Shown here: positions 1 to 10,433 of the stretch, piece after piece
How positions within the stretch are numbered: the first letter of the stretch is position 1
Layout of the letters: every line of letters starts with the position of its first letter
Translations under genes and position numbers: made by a program
From: Cellulomonas sp.
Lineage (GTDB): Bacteria; Actinomycetota; Actinomycetes; Actinomycetales; Cellulomonadaceae
Direction: 5' to 3'
Length of the DNA: 64,000 nt
Assembly (NCBI RefSeq): GCF_017744555.1
Contig: NZ_JAGIBD010000011.1
Span: 13,873 to 77,872, forward strand
The notes under the pieces: generated by a model
The model's database searches: none
What the model saw: only the letters and a program-made list of their open reading frames with translations
What the model was told of the DNA's origin: nothing

Positions 1-799
1 AGACGCGGTGGCCGAAGCCCATGATCTTGCGCTTGTGCGCGAGCGCGTCGTCGAGCCAGGCCGCGGCGCGGTCGGCGGACCCGATCTCCGCGAACGTCGC
101 CATGACGGCCTCGTTGGCGCCGCCGTGCAGGGGCCCCTTCAACGCCCCGATGGCCCCCACGACGGCGGAGTGCAGGTCGGACAGCGTCGACGCGATGACC
201 CGGGCCGTGAACGTCGAGGCGTTGAACGAGTGCTCGGCGTACAGCACCATCGACACCTCGAACGCCCGGACGACGACCGGGTCGGGCACCTCGCCGAACG
301 TGACCCACAGGAAGTTCTCCGCGAACCCGAGGTCGTCCCGGGGCGCGATCGCGTCCTGGCCGCGGCGGCGGCGCTGGTCGAGCGCGACGATGCCGGGGAG
401 CTGCGCGAGCAGGCGGACCGACTTGGCGAGGTTGGCCTCCGGGGAGGCGTCGCCGGCGGTCGGGTCGTGCGCGCCGATGACGCTCACGGCGGTCCGGACG
501 ACGTCCATCGGGTGGCAGGACTCCGGCAGCGCGAGGACGGCGGCGACGACCTGCTCGTCGAGCACCCGGTGCCAGCGCTCGGTCTTCTGCAGGTCGGCAA
601 GCTGCTCCGCCGAGGGGAGCTCGCCGTGCCACAGGAGGTACGCGACCTCCTCGAACGAGCAGCGGGCGGCGAGCTGCTGCACGGGGTAGCCGCGGTAGAG
701 CAGGGAGTTGCTCGCCGCGTCGACGGACGACACCTGCGTGGTGTCGACGACGACGCCGGCCAGCCCCTTGTGGATCTGGGCCTCGGGGGAGTCGGTCAC
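1..799 (-). CDS. prpC: 2-methylcitrate synthase (partial, 3' end beyond window)
   Basis: Reverse-strand reading from GTG at 799 gives MTDSPEAQIHKGLAGVVVDTTQVSSVD...LLYRGYPVQQLA...GALKGPLHGGANEAVM...MGFGHRV, the citrate/methylcitrate synthase family; follows prpD-prpB. Confidence 0.9.
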   Translation of the reverse strand, partial: MTDSPEAQIHKGLAGVVVDTTQVSSVDAASNSLLYRGYPVQQLAARCSFEEVAYLLWHGELPSAEQLADLQKTERWHRVLDEQVVAAVLALPESCHPMDVVRTAVSVIGAHDPTAGDASPEANLAKSVRLLAQLPGIVALDQRRRRGQDAIAPRDDLGFAENFLWVTFGEVPDPVVVRAFEVSMVLYAEHSFNASTFTARVIASTLSDLHSAVVGAIGALKGPLHGGANEAVMATFAEIGSADRAAAWLDDALAHKRKIMGFGHRV

Positions 800-842
800 G
801 TGCGGTCCTCCATCGTCGTTGATGGTGAAGCGGGCAACGGGT

Positions 843-1736
843 TCAGAGCCGGAAGTTGAAGACGTCCGCGTCGAAGTGGTTGTACGCCTGGTAGTCGAGC
901 AGGTCATAGAGCTCGGCGCGGGTCTGCATGCGGTCGAGCAGCCCGGCCTGCGTGCCCTCGGCCTTGATCTCGTCGAGCCCGGTCATCGCGGCGCCCATCG
1001 CGAGCCGCAGCAGCGTGACGGGGTAGATGACGATGTTCATGCCGATGTCGGCGAGCTGCTGCGCGGTGAGCAGCTCGCCCTTGCCGAACTCCGTCATGTT
1101 GGCGAGCAGGGGCACGTCGACGGCGGCCCGGATCGCCTCGAACTCCTCCGGCCCGGTCATGGCCTCGGGGAAGATCGCGTCGGCCCCGGCGTCGACGAGC
1201 GCCTTCGCCCGGTCGACCGCGGCGGACAGGCCGTCGACCGCGCGGATGTCGGTGCGTGCCATGACGAGGAAGTGGGGGTCGCGTCGCCCGTCGACCGCGG
1301 CGCGGATGCGCTGCAGCGCGGTCTCCTCGTCGACCACGGACTTGCCGTCGAGGTGCCCGCACCGCTTCGGGTTGACCTGGTCCTCGATGTGGCAGCCGGC
1401 GAGTCCCGCGTCCTCGAGACCCTGGACCGTGCGTGCGACGTTCATCGGCTCGCCGAAACCTGTGTCGGCGTCGACGATCGCGGGCAGGTTCGTCATGCGC
1501 GCGATCTGTCCCGCGCGCTGCGTCACCTCGGTGGCCGTCGTGAGGCCGATGTCGGGCAGGCCGAGGTCCGCGGACAGCACGGCGCCCGACACGTAGACGC
1601 CGTCGAACCCCTTGGCCTCGATGAGCCGGGCCGACAACGGGTTGAACGCACCGGGCATCCGCAGCAGCCGCCCGGACGCGAGCTCGGCGCGCAGGGTCGC
1701 TCGACGGTCGGCGGGGGTGGTGGTCGCGTACAGCAT
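843..1736 (-). CDS. prpB: methylisocitrate lyase
   Basis: [12 protein letters not shown]...MPGAFNPLSARLIEAKGFDGVYVSGA...DADTGFGE...EDQVNPKRCGHLDGK; isocitrate lyase/PEP mutase family; ATGA overlap with prpD. Confidence 0.93.
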   Translation of the reverse strand: MLYATTTPADRRATLRAELASGRLLRMPGAFNPLSARLIEAKGFDGVYVSGAVLSADLGLPDIGLTTATEVTQRAGQIARMTNLPAIVDADTGFGEPMNVARTVQGLEDAGLAGCHIEDQVNPKRCGHLDGKSVVDEETALQRIRAAVDGRRDPHFLVMARTDIRAVDGLSAAVDRAKALVDAGADAIFPEAMTGPEEFEAIRAAVDVPLLANMTEFGKGELLTAQQLADIGMNIVIYPVTLLRLAMGAAMTGLDEIKAEGTQAGLLDRMQTRAELYDLLDYQAYNHFDADVFNFRL

Positions 1737-3268
1737 CAGAACAGTCCCTCCGGGGTGCGGACGGCGTCGAGGACGTCCCGCGGCGCGACGACCGTCAGGC
1801 CGCCGAGCTCGTCGGGCCGCAGGTCGGGAAGCCGCTGGGCGACCGCGAGGAACCGGTCGATCTCGACGTCCGGCAGGACGCCGTCGGCCAGGGTGCGGAA
1901 CTTCGCGACGTACTGCTCGCGCGTGAACGGCCGGGCGCCCAGCGGGTGCGCGTCGGCCACGGCGATCTCGTCGACGACGACCTCGCCGGACGTCGTCGTG
2001 ATCTCGACGCGCCCGCCGAAGGCCTTCTCGGTGGGGTCGGTCGAGTGGTAGCGCCGCGTCCACTCGGGGTCCTCGGTCGTCGTGACCTTGTGCCACAGTG
2101 CGACGGTGTCGGGCCGGGCGGCGCGGGACGGCGCGTACGAGTCGACGTGGTGCCAGCCGCCGTCCTGAAGCGCGACCGTGAAGATGTACGGGATGGAGTG
2201 GTCGAGGGTCTCCCTCGAGGCCGACGGGTCGTACTTCTGCGGGTCGTTCGCGCCCGACCCGATCACGTAGTGCGTGTGGTGCGACGTGTGGATGACGATC
2301 GACGCGACGTTCGACGGGTCCGCGAGGTCCGGTCGCTCGCGGCGCAGGCGTCGCGCGAGGTCGATGAGCGCCTGCGACTGGTACTCCGCCGAGTGCTCCT
2401 TCGTGTACGTGTCGAGGATCGCCGTCTTGGCCTCGCCCGGGCCGGGCAGCGGCACGACGTAGCGGGCCTCCGGGCCGTCGAGGAGCCAGGCGATCACACC
2501 GTCCTCGCCCTCGTAGATCGGCGTCGGCGACGTCTCGCCGCGCATCGCCCGGTCGACGGCCTCGATCGCGACCTTGCCCGCGAACGCCGGCGCGTACGCC
2601 TTCCACGTCGAGATCTCGCCCTTGCGGGACTGCCGCGTCGCGGTCGTGGTGTGCAGGGCCTGGCCGACGGCGTGGAACGTCACCTCGGTCGACAGCCCGA
2701 GCAGGGTGCCGAGGCCCGCGGCGACGGACGGCCCGAGGTGCGCCACGTGGTCGATCTTGTGCGCGTGCAGGCTGATCGCCCGGACGAGGTCGACCTGGAT
2801 CTCGTACCCGGTCGCGATCGCGCGGACCAGGTCGGCGCCCGACCGGCCGGTGTGCTGCGCGACGGCGACGATCGGCGGGATGTTGTCGCCCGGGTGCGAG
2901 TAGTCGGCCGCGAGGAACGTGTCGTGGTAGTCGAGCTCGCGCACCGCGACCCCGTTGGCCCACGCGGCCCACTCGGGCGTCACGCGCGTCGCCGGGTCCA
3001 CGCCCGAGACGGTCGCGCCGTGCCGCGTCGAACCGGGGGCGAGCGGGTGCGTCAGGGCCTGGGCGCGCGCGGCGACGGCGGGCCGACGGGTCAGCGAGGC
3101 GACCGTGACGGCGGCGTTGTCGATGACCCGGTTGACGATCATGTCGGTCACGTCGTCCGGCACGGCCACCGGGTCGGCGGCGACCTGCGCGATCTTCCAG
3201 GCGAGCTGGTCGGTGCGTGCCAGGCGGTCGGCGCTCGGGTGGACGCGCACGTCGTGCTGCTGGGTCAT
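1736..3268 (-). CDS. prpD: 2-methylcitrate dehydratase (MmgE/PrpD family)
   Basis: [16 protein letters not shown]...[29 protein letters not shown]...; PrpD family motifs, operonic with prpB/prpC. Confidence 0.93.
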   Translation of the reverse strand: MTQQHDVRVHPSADRLARTDQLAWKIAQVAADPVAVPDDVTDMIVNRVIDNAAVTVASLTRRPAVAARAQALTHPLAPGSTRHGATVSGVDPATRVTPEWAAWANGVAVRELDYHDTFLAADYSHPGDNIPPIVAVAQHTGRSGADLVRAIATGYEIQVDLVRAISLHAHKIDHVAHLGPSVAAGLGTLLGLSTEVTFHAVGQALHTTTATRQSRKGEISTWKAYAPAFAGKVAIEAVDRAMRGETSPTPIYEGEDGVIAWLLDGPEARYVVPLPGPGEAKTAILDTYTKEHSAEYQSQALIDLARRLRRERPDLADPSNVASIVIHTSHHTHYVIGSGANDPQKYDPSASRETLDHSIPYIFTVALQDGGWHHVDSYAPSRAARPDTVALWHKVTTTEDPEWTRRYHSTDPTEKAFGGRVEITTTSGEVVVDEIAVADAHPLGARPFTREQYVAKFRTLADGVLPDVEIDRFLAVAQRLPDLRPDELGGLTVVAPRDVLDAVRTPEGLF

Positions 3269-3445
3269 CGCTGCTGTCTGCCTCTCGTTGGCGCCGGGCC
3301 GGTGCGGGCCTGGCACGGGTCCACGCTCCTCGTCGAGCGCGACGACCACGGCCCCGAGGTTACTGTGCGGTAACGCCCGGTGCCGTGCCCGCACGGCTGT
3401 GGAAATCAGCAAACCACGCGGATGCCCGCGTGCGACGATCGCGCG

Positions 3446-4930
3446 GTGCTGCTCACCCTGACGTCGACCGCGCCCTCCGCCACCGACCTGGGCTTCCTGC
3501 TGCACAAGCACCCCGAGCGCGCACAGTCGTTCGACCTGTCCGTGGGCCGCGCGCACGTGTTCTACCCGGTCGCGACGCCCGACGAGTGCACCGTCGCGCT
3601 CCTGCTCGAGGTCGACCCGATCGCGCTCGTCCGCGGCAAGGGTCCGCGGGACGCCGGGTTCAGCCTCGCGCAGTACGTCAACGACCGCCCGTACGCGGCG
3701 TCGTCGATGCTTGCTGTCGCCCTCGGGCGGGTGTTCGGCAGCGCGATGGCGGGACGGTGCGAGACCAGGCCCGAGCTCGTCGACGCGGCGCTCCCGCTCA
3801 CGGTCCACGCACCCGCGGTGCCGTGCCGGGGAGGCGTCGAGGTGGCCGAGCGCCTGTTCGAGCCGCTCGGGTGGCACGTGGAGACGACGCCCGTGCCGCT
3901 CGACCCGACGATCCCCGCCTGGGGCGACTCCCGGTACGTCGACCTGCGCCTGACCGGGACGATGCGCGTCGCCGAGGCCCTGAGCCACCTCTACGTGCTG
4001 CTCCCGACGCTCGACGCGGCCAAGCACTACTGGGTCGGGTCCGACGAGGTCGACAAGCTCGTCCGGGTGGGTGGCGGATGGCTCGGTGCGCACCCCGAGC
4101 GCGGCGAGATCGCCCGCCGCTACCTCGCGCACCGCGGGTCGCTCGCACGGTCGGCGCTCGCGCGGCTCGCCGAGGTGGACGACGTCGAGCCGGAGGTGCT
4201 GGACGACGCGGTGGCGCCCGAGGCCGACGACGCCGTCGCGCCGGACGCCATCGTCGCGGCGAGCGTGACCGAGGGCCCGGCCGACCGGAGCGCCGCTGCC
4301 GAGGCGCCCGCGGCCACCCGCCCGCTCGCGGCGCAGCGCCTGGACGCGGTCGTCGAGGTCCTGCGCGAGTCAGGGGCGCGCAGCGTCGTCGACCTGGGCT
4401 GCGGGGAGGGCGTCCTGCTGAGCGCCCTGCTGGCGGACCCCCGGTTCGAGCGGCTGCTCGGCGTCGACGTGTCGCACCGCGCCCTGCAGGTCGCCGCCCG
4501 GCGGCTGCACCTCGACACCCTGCCCGACCGCGCCCGGCAGCGCGTCGACCTCGCACAGTCGTCGGTGACGTACGCCGACGCGCGCGTGGCCGGGTTCGAC
4601 GCGGCCGTGCTCATGGAGGTCGTCGAGCACGTCGACGCGTCGCGCCTGGGTGCGCTCGCGCGGGCCGTCCTGGGATCGGCGGCACCGGGGACGGTCGTCG
4701 TGACGACACCGAACGCCGAGCACAACGTCCGGTACGAGCGGCTCGCGGCCGGGGCCTTCCGGCACGCGGACCACCGCTTCGAGTGGACCCGGGCGCAGTT
4801 CCGGGAGTGGGTCGGCGCGGTCGCGCAGCGGTACGGGTACACGGCGCGGTTCGCGCCCGTCGGGCCCGAGGACCCCGAGGTGGGCCCGCCGACGCAGCTC
4901 GCCGTCCTCACGAAGGATGTGGCCGCATGA
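3446..4930 (+). CDS. hen1: Hen1-type 3'-terminal RNA ribose 2'-O-methyltransferase (bacterial, with N-terminal domain)
   Basis: GTG start; N-terminal domain [43 protein letters not shown] motif [11 protein letters not shown]; metal/active-site pattern EVVEHVD...TPNAEHN...DHRFEWTR; adjacent to pnkp. Confidence 0.93.
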   Translation: MLLTLTSTAPSATDLGFLLHKHPERAQSFDLSVGRAHVFYPVATPDECTVALLLEVDPIALVRGKGPRDAGFSLAQYVNDRPYAASSMLAVALGRVFGSAMAGRCETRPELVDAALPLTVHAPAVPCRGGVEVAERLFEPLGWHVETTPVPLDPTIPAWGDSRYVDLRLTGTMRVAEALSHLYVLLPTLDAAKHYWVGSDEVDKLVRVGGGWLGAHPERGEIARRYLAHRGSLARSALARLAEVDDVEPEVLDDAVAPEADDAVAPDAIVAASVTEGPADRSAAAEAPAATRPLAAQRLDAVVEVLRESGARSVVDLGCGEGVLLSALLADPRFERLLGVDVSHRALQVAARRLHLDTLPDRARQRVDLAQSSVTYADARVAGFDAAVLMEVVEHVDASRLGALARAVLGSAAPGTVVVTTPNAEHNVRYERLAAGAFRHADHRFEWTRAQFREWVGAVAQRYGYTARFAPVGPEDPEVGPPTQLAVLTKDVAA

Positions 4931-7536
4931 CCAGCGAGCGAGGCGCAGATCGCACCACCTCGATCACGCTGCCGGCGCTGTCGCTCGTCGTGCTCGTCGG
5001 GGCGTCCGGGTCCGGCAAGTCCACGTTCGCGGCCCAGCACTTCGCGCCGTTCGAGACGCTGTCGAGCGACTTCTTCCGTGGGCTCGTGTCGAACGACGTC
5101 AACTCGCAGGACGCCACGAAGGCCGCGTTCGACGCGCTGCACCACGTCGCGGGCCTGCGCCTCGACGCCGGACTGCTCACGGTCGTCGACGCGACGAACG
5201 TGCAGCCCACGGCCCGCCGCGCACTCGTCGAGCTCGCCCGCGCGCACGACGTGCTTCCCGTCGCCGTCGTGCTCGACCTGCCCGAGCAGGTCTGCCTCGA
5301 CCGCAACGCCGCCCGCACCGACCGGGACTTCGGCGCGCACGTGATCCGTCGCCAGCGCGACCAGCTCCGCCGCTCGCTGCGGGGGCTCAACCGCGAGGGG
5401 TTCCGGGGCGTCCACGTGCTGCGCAGCACCGCCGACGTCGAGGCGGCGGTGATCGTGCGCGAGCCGCTGCGCAGCGACCGCCGCACCGAGCGCGGCCCGT
5501 TCGACGTGGTGGGCGACGTGCACGGCTGCCGCGCGGAGCTCGAGGAGCTCCTGACCCGGCTCGGCTACGCGCTCGTCCGTGACCACCACGGCCGACCGGT
5601 CGACGCCGTCCACCCCGAGGGGCGGCGGGCGCTGTTCCTCGGCGACCTCGTGGACCGCGGCCCCGACAGCCCGGGCGTGCTGCGCCTCGTGATGGGGATG
5701 GTCGAGGCCGGGCACGCGCTCGCGGTGCCGGGCAACCACGAGAACAAGCTCGTGCGCGCGCTCGACGGTCGCCAGGTGCAGACGTCGCACGGGCTCGCGC
5801 AGACGCTGGAGCAGCTCGACGCCGAGGCGGACGAGTTCCGGGCGCGCGTGCGTGACTTCTGCGACGGGCTCGTCGCGCACCTCGTGCTCGACGACGGCCG
5901 CCTGGTCGTGGCGCACGCCGGGCTCAAGGAGGCGTTCCACAACCGGGCGTCGGGCCGCGTGCGCAGCTTCGCGCTGTACGGGGACACGTCCGGCGAGACC
6001 GACGAGTACGGGCTGCCGGTCCGCTACCCGTGGGCCGACGAGTACCGGGGCCGGGCGATGGTGCTGTACGGCCACACGCCGACTCCGGTGCCGACGTGGG
6101 TCAACAACACGATGTGCCTCGACACCGGGTGCGTGTTCGGCGGCCACCTGACGGCGCTGCGGTACCCGGAGAAGGAGCTCGTGCAGGTGCCGGCCGCGCA
6201 GGTCTGGTACGAGCCGGCGCGACCGTTCCCGGCGGCGGGGGCCGTCGACGCGGGCGCTGTCGGTGGGCACCGCGACCCCGACGTCCTCGACGTGTCCGAC
6301 GTGCTGGGCAAGCGCGTCGTCGAGACCCGCCTGCACGGCCGCGTGACGATCGCCGAGGAGAGCACGGTCGGGGCGCTCGAGGTGATGAGCCGGTTCGCGG
6401 TCGACCCGCGCTGGCTGCTGTACCTGCCGCCGACCATGAGCCCGTGCGCGACGGCACCGGACGGGCCGTCGCTCGAGCGCCCCGAGCAGGCGTTCGACGC
6501 GTACCGGTCCGACGGCGTCGGCACGGTGGTGTGCGAGGAGAAGCACATGGGGTCGCGGGCCGTCGTGATCGTGTGCCGTGACGCGCAGGTCGCGGACGAC
6601 CGCTTCGGGATGCCCGCCGGCGTCACCGGCGCGATCCACACGCGCACGGGCCGCCCGTTCTTCGACCCGGCGCTCACGGAGCAGCTGCTCGACGTGGTCC
6701 GGCGTGCTGCCGACACGGCGGGGACGTGGGCCGCGCTCGGGCAGGACGGCGTCGAAGCCCGGTGGTTCCTGCTCGACTGCGAGCTCATGCCGTGGTCGGC
6801 GAAGGCCGGCGACCTGCTGCGCCACCAGTACGCGGCCGTCGGGGCGGCGGCACGCTCGGCGCTCCCGGCCGCGGTCGCCGCGATCGAGCGGGCCGCCGCA
6901 CGCGGGTTGGACGTGGGTGGGCTGCTGGACCGCACGCGGTCGCGCGACCGGAATGCGGCGCAGTTCGTCGACGCGTACCGCCGGTACGTGTGGCCGACGG
7001 ACGGGCTCGACGGGGTGCGTCTCGCGCCGTTCCAGGTCGTCGCGTCGGACGCGGCGACGTTCCAGCACCGCGACCACCTGTGGCACCTCGGCGTGGCCGA
7101 CGCGCTCGTCGAAGCCGACCGGGCGGGCGTGCTGCAGACCACGCGGCGGCTGGTCGTGGACGTCGCCGACGAGGCGTCGGTCGCGGCCGGGACGTCGTGG
7201 TGGCAGGACCTCACGGACAGCGGGGGAGAGGGCATGGTCGTCAAGCCGCTCGCCAACCTGGTGCGGGGCCGCAAGGGACTGGTGCAGCCGGGGATCAAGG
7301 TCCGTGGCCGGGAGTACCTGCGGATCATCTACGGGCCCGACTACACGGAGCCGGGGAACCTCGACCGGCTGCGGTCCCGGAGCCTCGGGCGCAAGCGCGG
7401 CCTGGCCCTGAGGGAGTACGCGCTCGGCCTGGAGGCGGTCGAGCGGGCGGTCGCCGGGGAGCCCGTCTGGCGCGTGCACGAGGCGGTGTTCGGCGTGCTG
7501 GCGCTGGAGTCGGAGCCGGTCGACCCTCGGCTCTGA
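4927..7536 (+). CDS. pnkp: Polynucleotide kinase-phosphatase-ligase (bacterial Pnkp)
   Basis: P-loop GASGSGKST; metallophosphatase GDVHGCR, GDLVDRG, GNHENK; nucleotidyltransferase EEKHMGSRAVV and EGMVVKP; ATGA overlap with hen1. Confidence 0.95.
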   Translation: MTSERGADRTTSITLPALSLVVLVGASGSGKSTFAAQHFAPFETLSSDFFRGLVSNDVNSQDATKAAFDALHHVAGLRLDAGLLTVVDATNVQPTARRALVELARAHDVLPVAVVLDLPEQVCLDRNAARTDRDFGAHVIRRQRDQLRRSLRGLNREGFRGVHVLRSTADVEAAVIVREPLRSDRRTERGPFDVVGDVHGCRAELEELLTRLGYALVRDHHGRPVDAVHPEGRRALFLGDLVDRGPDSPGVLRLVMGMVEAGHALAVPGNHENKLVRALDGRQVQTSHGLAQTLEQLDAEADEFRARVRDFCDGLVAHLVLDDGRLVVAHAGLKEAFHNRASGRVRSFALYGDTSGETDEYGLPVRYPWADEYRGRAMVLYGHTPTPVPTWVNNTMCLDTGCVFGGHLTALRYPEKELVQVPAAQVWYEPARPFPAAGAVDAGAVGGHRDPDVLDVSDVLGKRVVETRLHGRVTIAEESTVGALEVMSRFAVDPRWLLYLPPTMSPCATAPDGPSLERPEQAFDAYRSDGVGTVVCEEKHMGSRAVVIVCRDAQVADDRFGMPAGVTGAIHTRTGRPFFDPALTEQLLDVVRRAADTAGTWAALGQDGVEARWFLLDCELMPWSAKAGDLLRHQYAAVGAAARSALPAAVAAIERAAARGLDVGGLLDRTRSRDRNAAQFVDAYRRYVWPTDGLDGVRLAPFQVVASDAATFQHRDHLWHLGVADALVEADRAGVLQTTRRLVVDVADEASVAAGTSWWQDLTDSGGEGMVVKPLANLVRGRKGLVQPGIKVRGREYLRIIYGPDYTEPGNLDRLRSRSLGRKRGLALREYALGLEAVERAVAGEPVWRVHEAVFGVLALESEPVDPRL

Positions 7537-7670
7537 CCAGGGCGTCCACGGGCTGGACATCGCCGTGAGACGGTCGTCTCACATCCTGAATACCCCATCG
7601 ATCTGGTCGGCATACTCTGGTTTGGTTCTCGCACCGAAGCACCGCTCCTACCCCCGAGGGAACGAGAACC

Positions 7671-8729
7671 ATGACTGCGAAGAGCACCCACCCCCGCGCG
7701 ACCGCCCGCCGTTGGGCCGCGGTCGCGTGCCTGACGGCCACTGCGTTGACCGTCGCGGGGTGCTCCTCGCAGGCCGACGCGAACGACTCCGGCGAGAGCG
7801 CCGCGCCCGCCGCCGGCGCCAAGGTCAGCATCGTCGCGTTCTCGGTGCCGAAGCCCGCGTACGACGACCTCGAGACCGCCTTCCAGAAGACCGACGAGGG
7901 CAAGGGCGTCGAGTTCTCCGCGTCGTACGGCCCGAGCGGGTCGCAGTCGAAGGCGGTCGCCGCCGGGCAGCCCGCCGACTACGTCGGCTTCTCGGTCGGC
8001 CCGGACCTCACGCGGCTCGTGCCCGACCAGGTCGCCGAGGGCTGGGACTCCGACGCGAACAAGGGCATCGTGTCGAGCTCGGTCGTCGTGCTCGTCGTCC
8101 GCAAGGGCAACCCCAAGCACATCACCGGCTGGGACGACCTGACCAAGGAGGGCGTCGAGATCGTCACGCCCGACCCGGCGACGTCGGGCTCCGCGAAGTG
8201 GAACATCCTCGCCGCCTACCAGCACGTCATCGCGAACGGCGGCACCGATGCCGAGGCGTCCGACTACCTCACCACGTTCTTCCAGCACATCGTGAGCAAG
8301 CCCGACAGCGGCGCCGACGCGACCACCACGTTCACGCAGGGCACCGGCGACGTGCTCGTCTCGTACGAGAACGAGGCGATCGCGGCCCGGCAGAAGGGCG
8401 CCGACGTCGAGTACGTCGTCCCGGACGAGAGCGTCCTCATCGAGAACCCGGGTGCCGTCACGACCGAGTCGTCCGACGCCGCCAAGAAGTTCCTCACGTT
8501 CGTGACCAGCGCGGACGGCCAGAAGATCTTCGCCTCGCACGGCTTCCGTCCGGTCGCGGACGTGGTCGAGCCCGGCACCGTCAAGGGTGCGACCGACCCC
8601 GAGGACCCGTTCCCGGCGGTCAAGAAGCTCATCACGATCGAGAGCCTCGGCGGCTGGGAGAAGGTCGACAAGGAGTACTTCGACAAGACCGACGGTCTCG
8701 TGACGAAGATCGAGGCGTCGGTCGGGTGA
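7671..8729 (+). CDS. Sulfate ABC transporter substrate-binding lipoprotein
   Basis: Lipobox LTVAGCSS; sulfate-binding protein motifs SYGPSGSQSKAVAAGQPADYVGFSV, NPKHITGWDDL, TSGSAKWN; followed by cysT/W/A-like genes. Confidence 0.9.
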   Translation: MTAKSTHPRATARRWAAVACLTATALTVAGCSSQADANDSGESAAPAAGAKVSIVAFSVPKPAYDDLETAFQKTDEGKGVEFSASYGPSGSQSKAVAAGQPADYVGFSVGPDLTRLVPDQVAEGWDSDANKGIVSSSVVVLVVRKGNPKHITGWDDLTKEGVEIVTPDPATSGSAKWNILAAYQHVIANGGTDAEASDYLTTFFQHIVSKPDSGADATTTFTQGTGDVLVSYENEAIAARQKGADVEYVVPDESVLIENPGAVTTESSDAAKKFLTFVTSADGQKIFASHGFRPVADVVEPGTVKGATDPEDPFPAVKKLITIESLGGWEKVDKEYFDKTDGLVTKIEASVG

Positions 8730-9589
8730 CCACCCTCGTCGAGACGCCCGTGGGCGCGGCCGCTGCGGCGGCCGCGCCCACGGGCGCACCTGCGCCACGC
8801 ACCGGAGCCCCCCTCGGGCGGGGTTCCGGCCTCACGCTCGGCATCGTCACCCTGGCGCTGAGCCTTCTCGTCCTGCTCCCGCTCGCGGCCGTCGCCGCCG
8901 AGGCGTGGAGCACCGGCTGGTCCGGGTTCTGGGCCGCCGTCACCGCGCCCGCCGCGGTCGACGCCCTCGTGCTCACGGTCACGAGCTCGTTCGTCGTGAC
9001 GGCGATCAACGTCGTCATGGGCACGTTGCTCGCGTGGGTGCTCGTGCGCGACGACTTCCCGGGCAAGCGGTGGGTCGAGCTCGTCATCGACGTGCCCTTC
9101 GCGCTGCCGACGATCGTCGCGGGCCTCGTCATCCTCAGCGTGTACGGGCGCAACAGCCCCGTGGGCATCGACCTGTTCGGCACCCGCTGGGGGATCATGG
9201 TCGCGCTGCTGTTCGTCACGCTGCCGTTCGTCGCGCGCACCGTGCAGCCCACGCTCATGGCGTTCGACCGGGACACCGAGCACGCCGCCGCGACGCTCGG
9301 AGCCCGCCCGCGGACCGTGTTCCGCCGCATCGTCCTGCCCCCGCTCGTGCCGGCCATCGCCGCGGGCGCCGCGCTCGCGTTCGCGCGGGCGATGGGCGAG
9401 TACGGGTCGGTGCTGCTCATCTCGGGCGGGCTCGACAAGACGCAGGTGTCGTCGATGTACGCGTTCAGCCTGTACGAGAGCTACGACTTCCCCGGGGCCG
9501 CCGCGACCGCGACCGTGCTGCTCGTCGTGTCGCTCGTCGTGCTCGTCGGGTTCGAGATCGTCTCCCACCGGGCGGGTCGCCGTGGCTGA
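8726..9589 (+). CDS. cysT: Sulfate ABC transporter permease (CysT-like)
   Basis: GTGA overlap with upstream gene; multi-TM; MGEYGSVLLISG; EAA-like loop LGARPRTVFRRIVLP. Confidence 0.9.
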   Translation: MTTLVETPVGAAAAAAAPTGAPAPRTGAPLGRGSGLTLGIVTLALSLLVLLPLAAVAAEAWSTGWSGFWAAVTAPAAVDALVLTVTSSFVVTAINVVMGTLLAWVLVRDDFPGKRWVELVIDVPFALPTIVAGLVILSVYGRNSPVGIDLFGTRWGIMVALLFVTLPFVARTVQPTLMAFDRDTEHAAATLGARPRTVFRRIVLPPLVPAIAAGAALAFARAMGEYGSVLLISGGLDKTQVSSMYAFSLYESYDFPGAAATATVLLVVSLVVLVGFEIVSHRAGRRG

Positions 9590-10433
9590 CGTCCTCGCAC
9601 CCGCGCCCCTCGGCGCCCCCGCACGGCCGCGGGCGGGCGCCGGTCGGATCGCGCTACGCACCGTCGGCCTCGCCTACGTCGCCGTGCTCGTGCTCGTGCC
9701 GCTCGGCATCATCACGTGGCGCGCCCTCAGCCCGGGCGCCGCGGCGTTCTGGGCGGCGATCAGCTCGGAGCAGGCGGTCACCGCGTTCCGGCTCACCGCG
9801 GAGGTCTCGATCACGTCGGTGCTGCTCGGCACCGCGTTCGGCGTCGCGCTCGGCATCCTGCTCACGCGCTACCACTTCGTCGGGCGCCGGCTGCTCGGGG
9901 TGCTCGCCGACCTGCCGATGGCCGTGTCGCCGATCGTCGCGGGCCTCGCGCTCGTGCTCGTCTACGGGCACAAGGGCTGGCTGGGCGCCCCGCTCGAGTC
10001 CGCCGGCATCGACATCATCTACGCGGTCCCCGGCATGATCCTGGCGACCACGTTCGTGTCGCTGCCGCTCGTCCTGCGGGAGGTCGTGCCCGTGCTCCAG
10101 GAGGTCGGCACCGACCAGGAGCAGGCCGCCCGCGTGCTCGGCGCCGGCGGGTGGCACACGTTCTGGCGCATCACGGTGCCGACCATCAAGCCCGCGCTCA
10201 CGTACGGCGTGGTCCTCGCGCTCGCCCGGTGCGTCGGAGAGTTCGGGGCCGTCGCCGTGGTGTCAGGCAACGTGAGCGGCGCCGGTCAGACCCAGACGAC
10301 GACGCTCGTCATCGCCGAACGCGTGCAGCAGATGGAACCGGGGGCGTACCAGCTGGCGTTCGTCCTCATCGTCACGACGGTCGCCGCGCTGCTGGTCGCC
10401 GCCTCCCTGCGTCGGAAGGACGAGCTGTCATGA
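9582..10433 (+). CDS. cysW: Sulfate ABC transporter permease (CysW-like)
   Basis: Multi-[19 protein letters not shown] and [15 protein letters not shown] typical of CysW. Confidence 0.9.
   Translation: MADVLAPAPLGAPARPRAGAGRIALRTVGLAYVAVLVLVPLGIITWRALSPGAAAFWAAISSEQAVTAFRLTAEVSITSVLLGTAFGVALGILLTRYHFVGRRLLGVLADLPMAVSPIVAGLALVLVYGHKGWLGAPLESAGIDIIYAVPGMILATTFVSLPLVLREVVPVLQEVGTDQEQAARVLGAGGWHTFWRITVPTIKPALTYGVVLALARCVGEFGAVAVVSGNVSGAGQTQTTTLVIAERVQQMEPGAYQLAFVLIVTTVAALLVAASLRRKDELS

Noticed and set aside
843-2972. 709-aa minus-strand ORF as a prpD-prpB fusion
   Set aside because: The upstream portion is an out-of-frame reading of prpD; prpB starts at 1736 with an ATGA overlap.
3217-7536. 1439-aa plus-strand ORF joining regions upstream of pnkp
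   Set aside because: Only the C-terminal part from ATG 4927 is Pnkp. The upstream part is an out-of-frame Arg/Pro/Ala-rich reading of hen1, a high-GC artifact.
4120-7560. 1146-aa antisense ORF opposite pnkp
   Set aside because: Antisense shadow of a real CDS with no recognisable domain.
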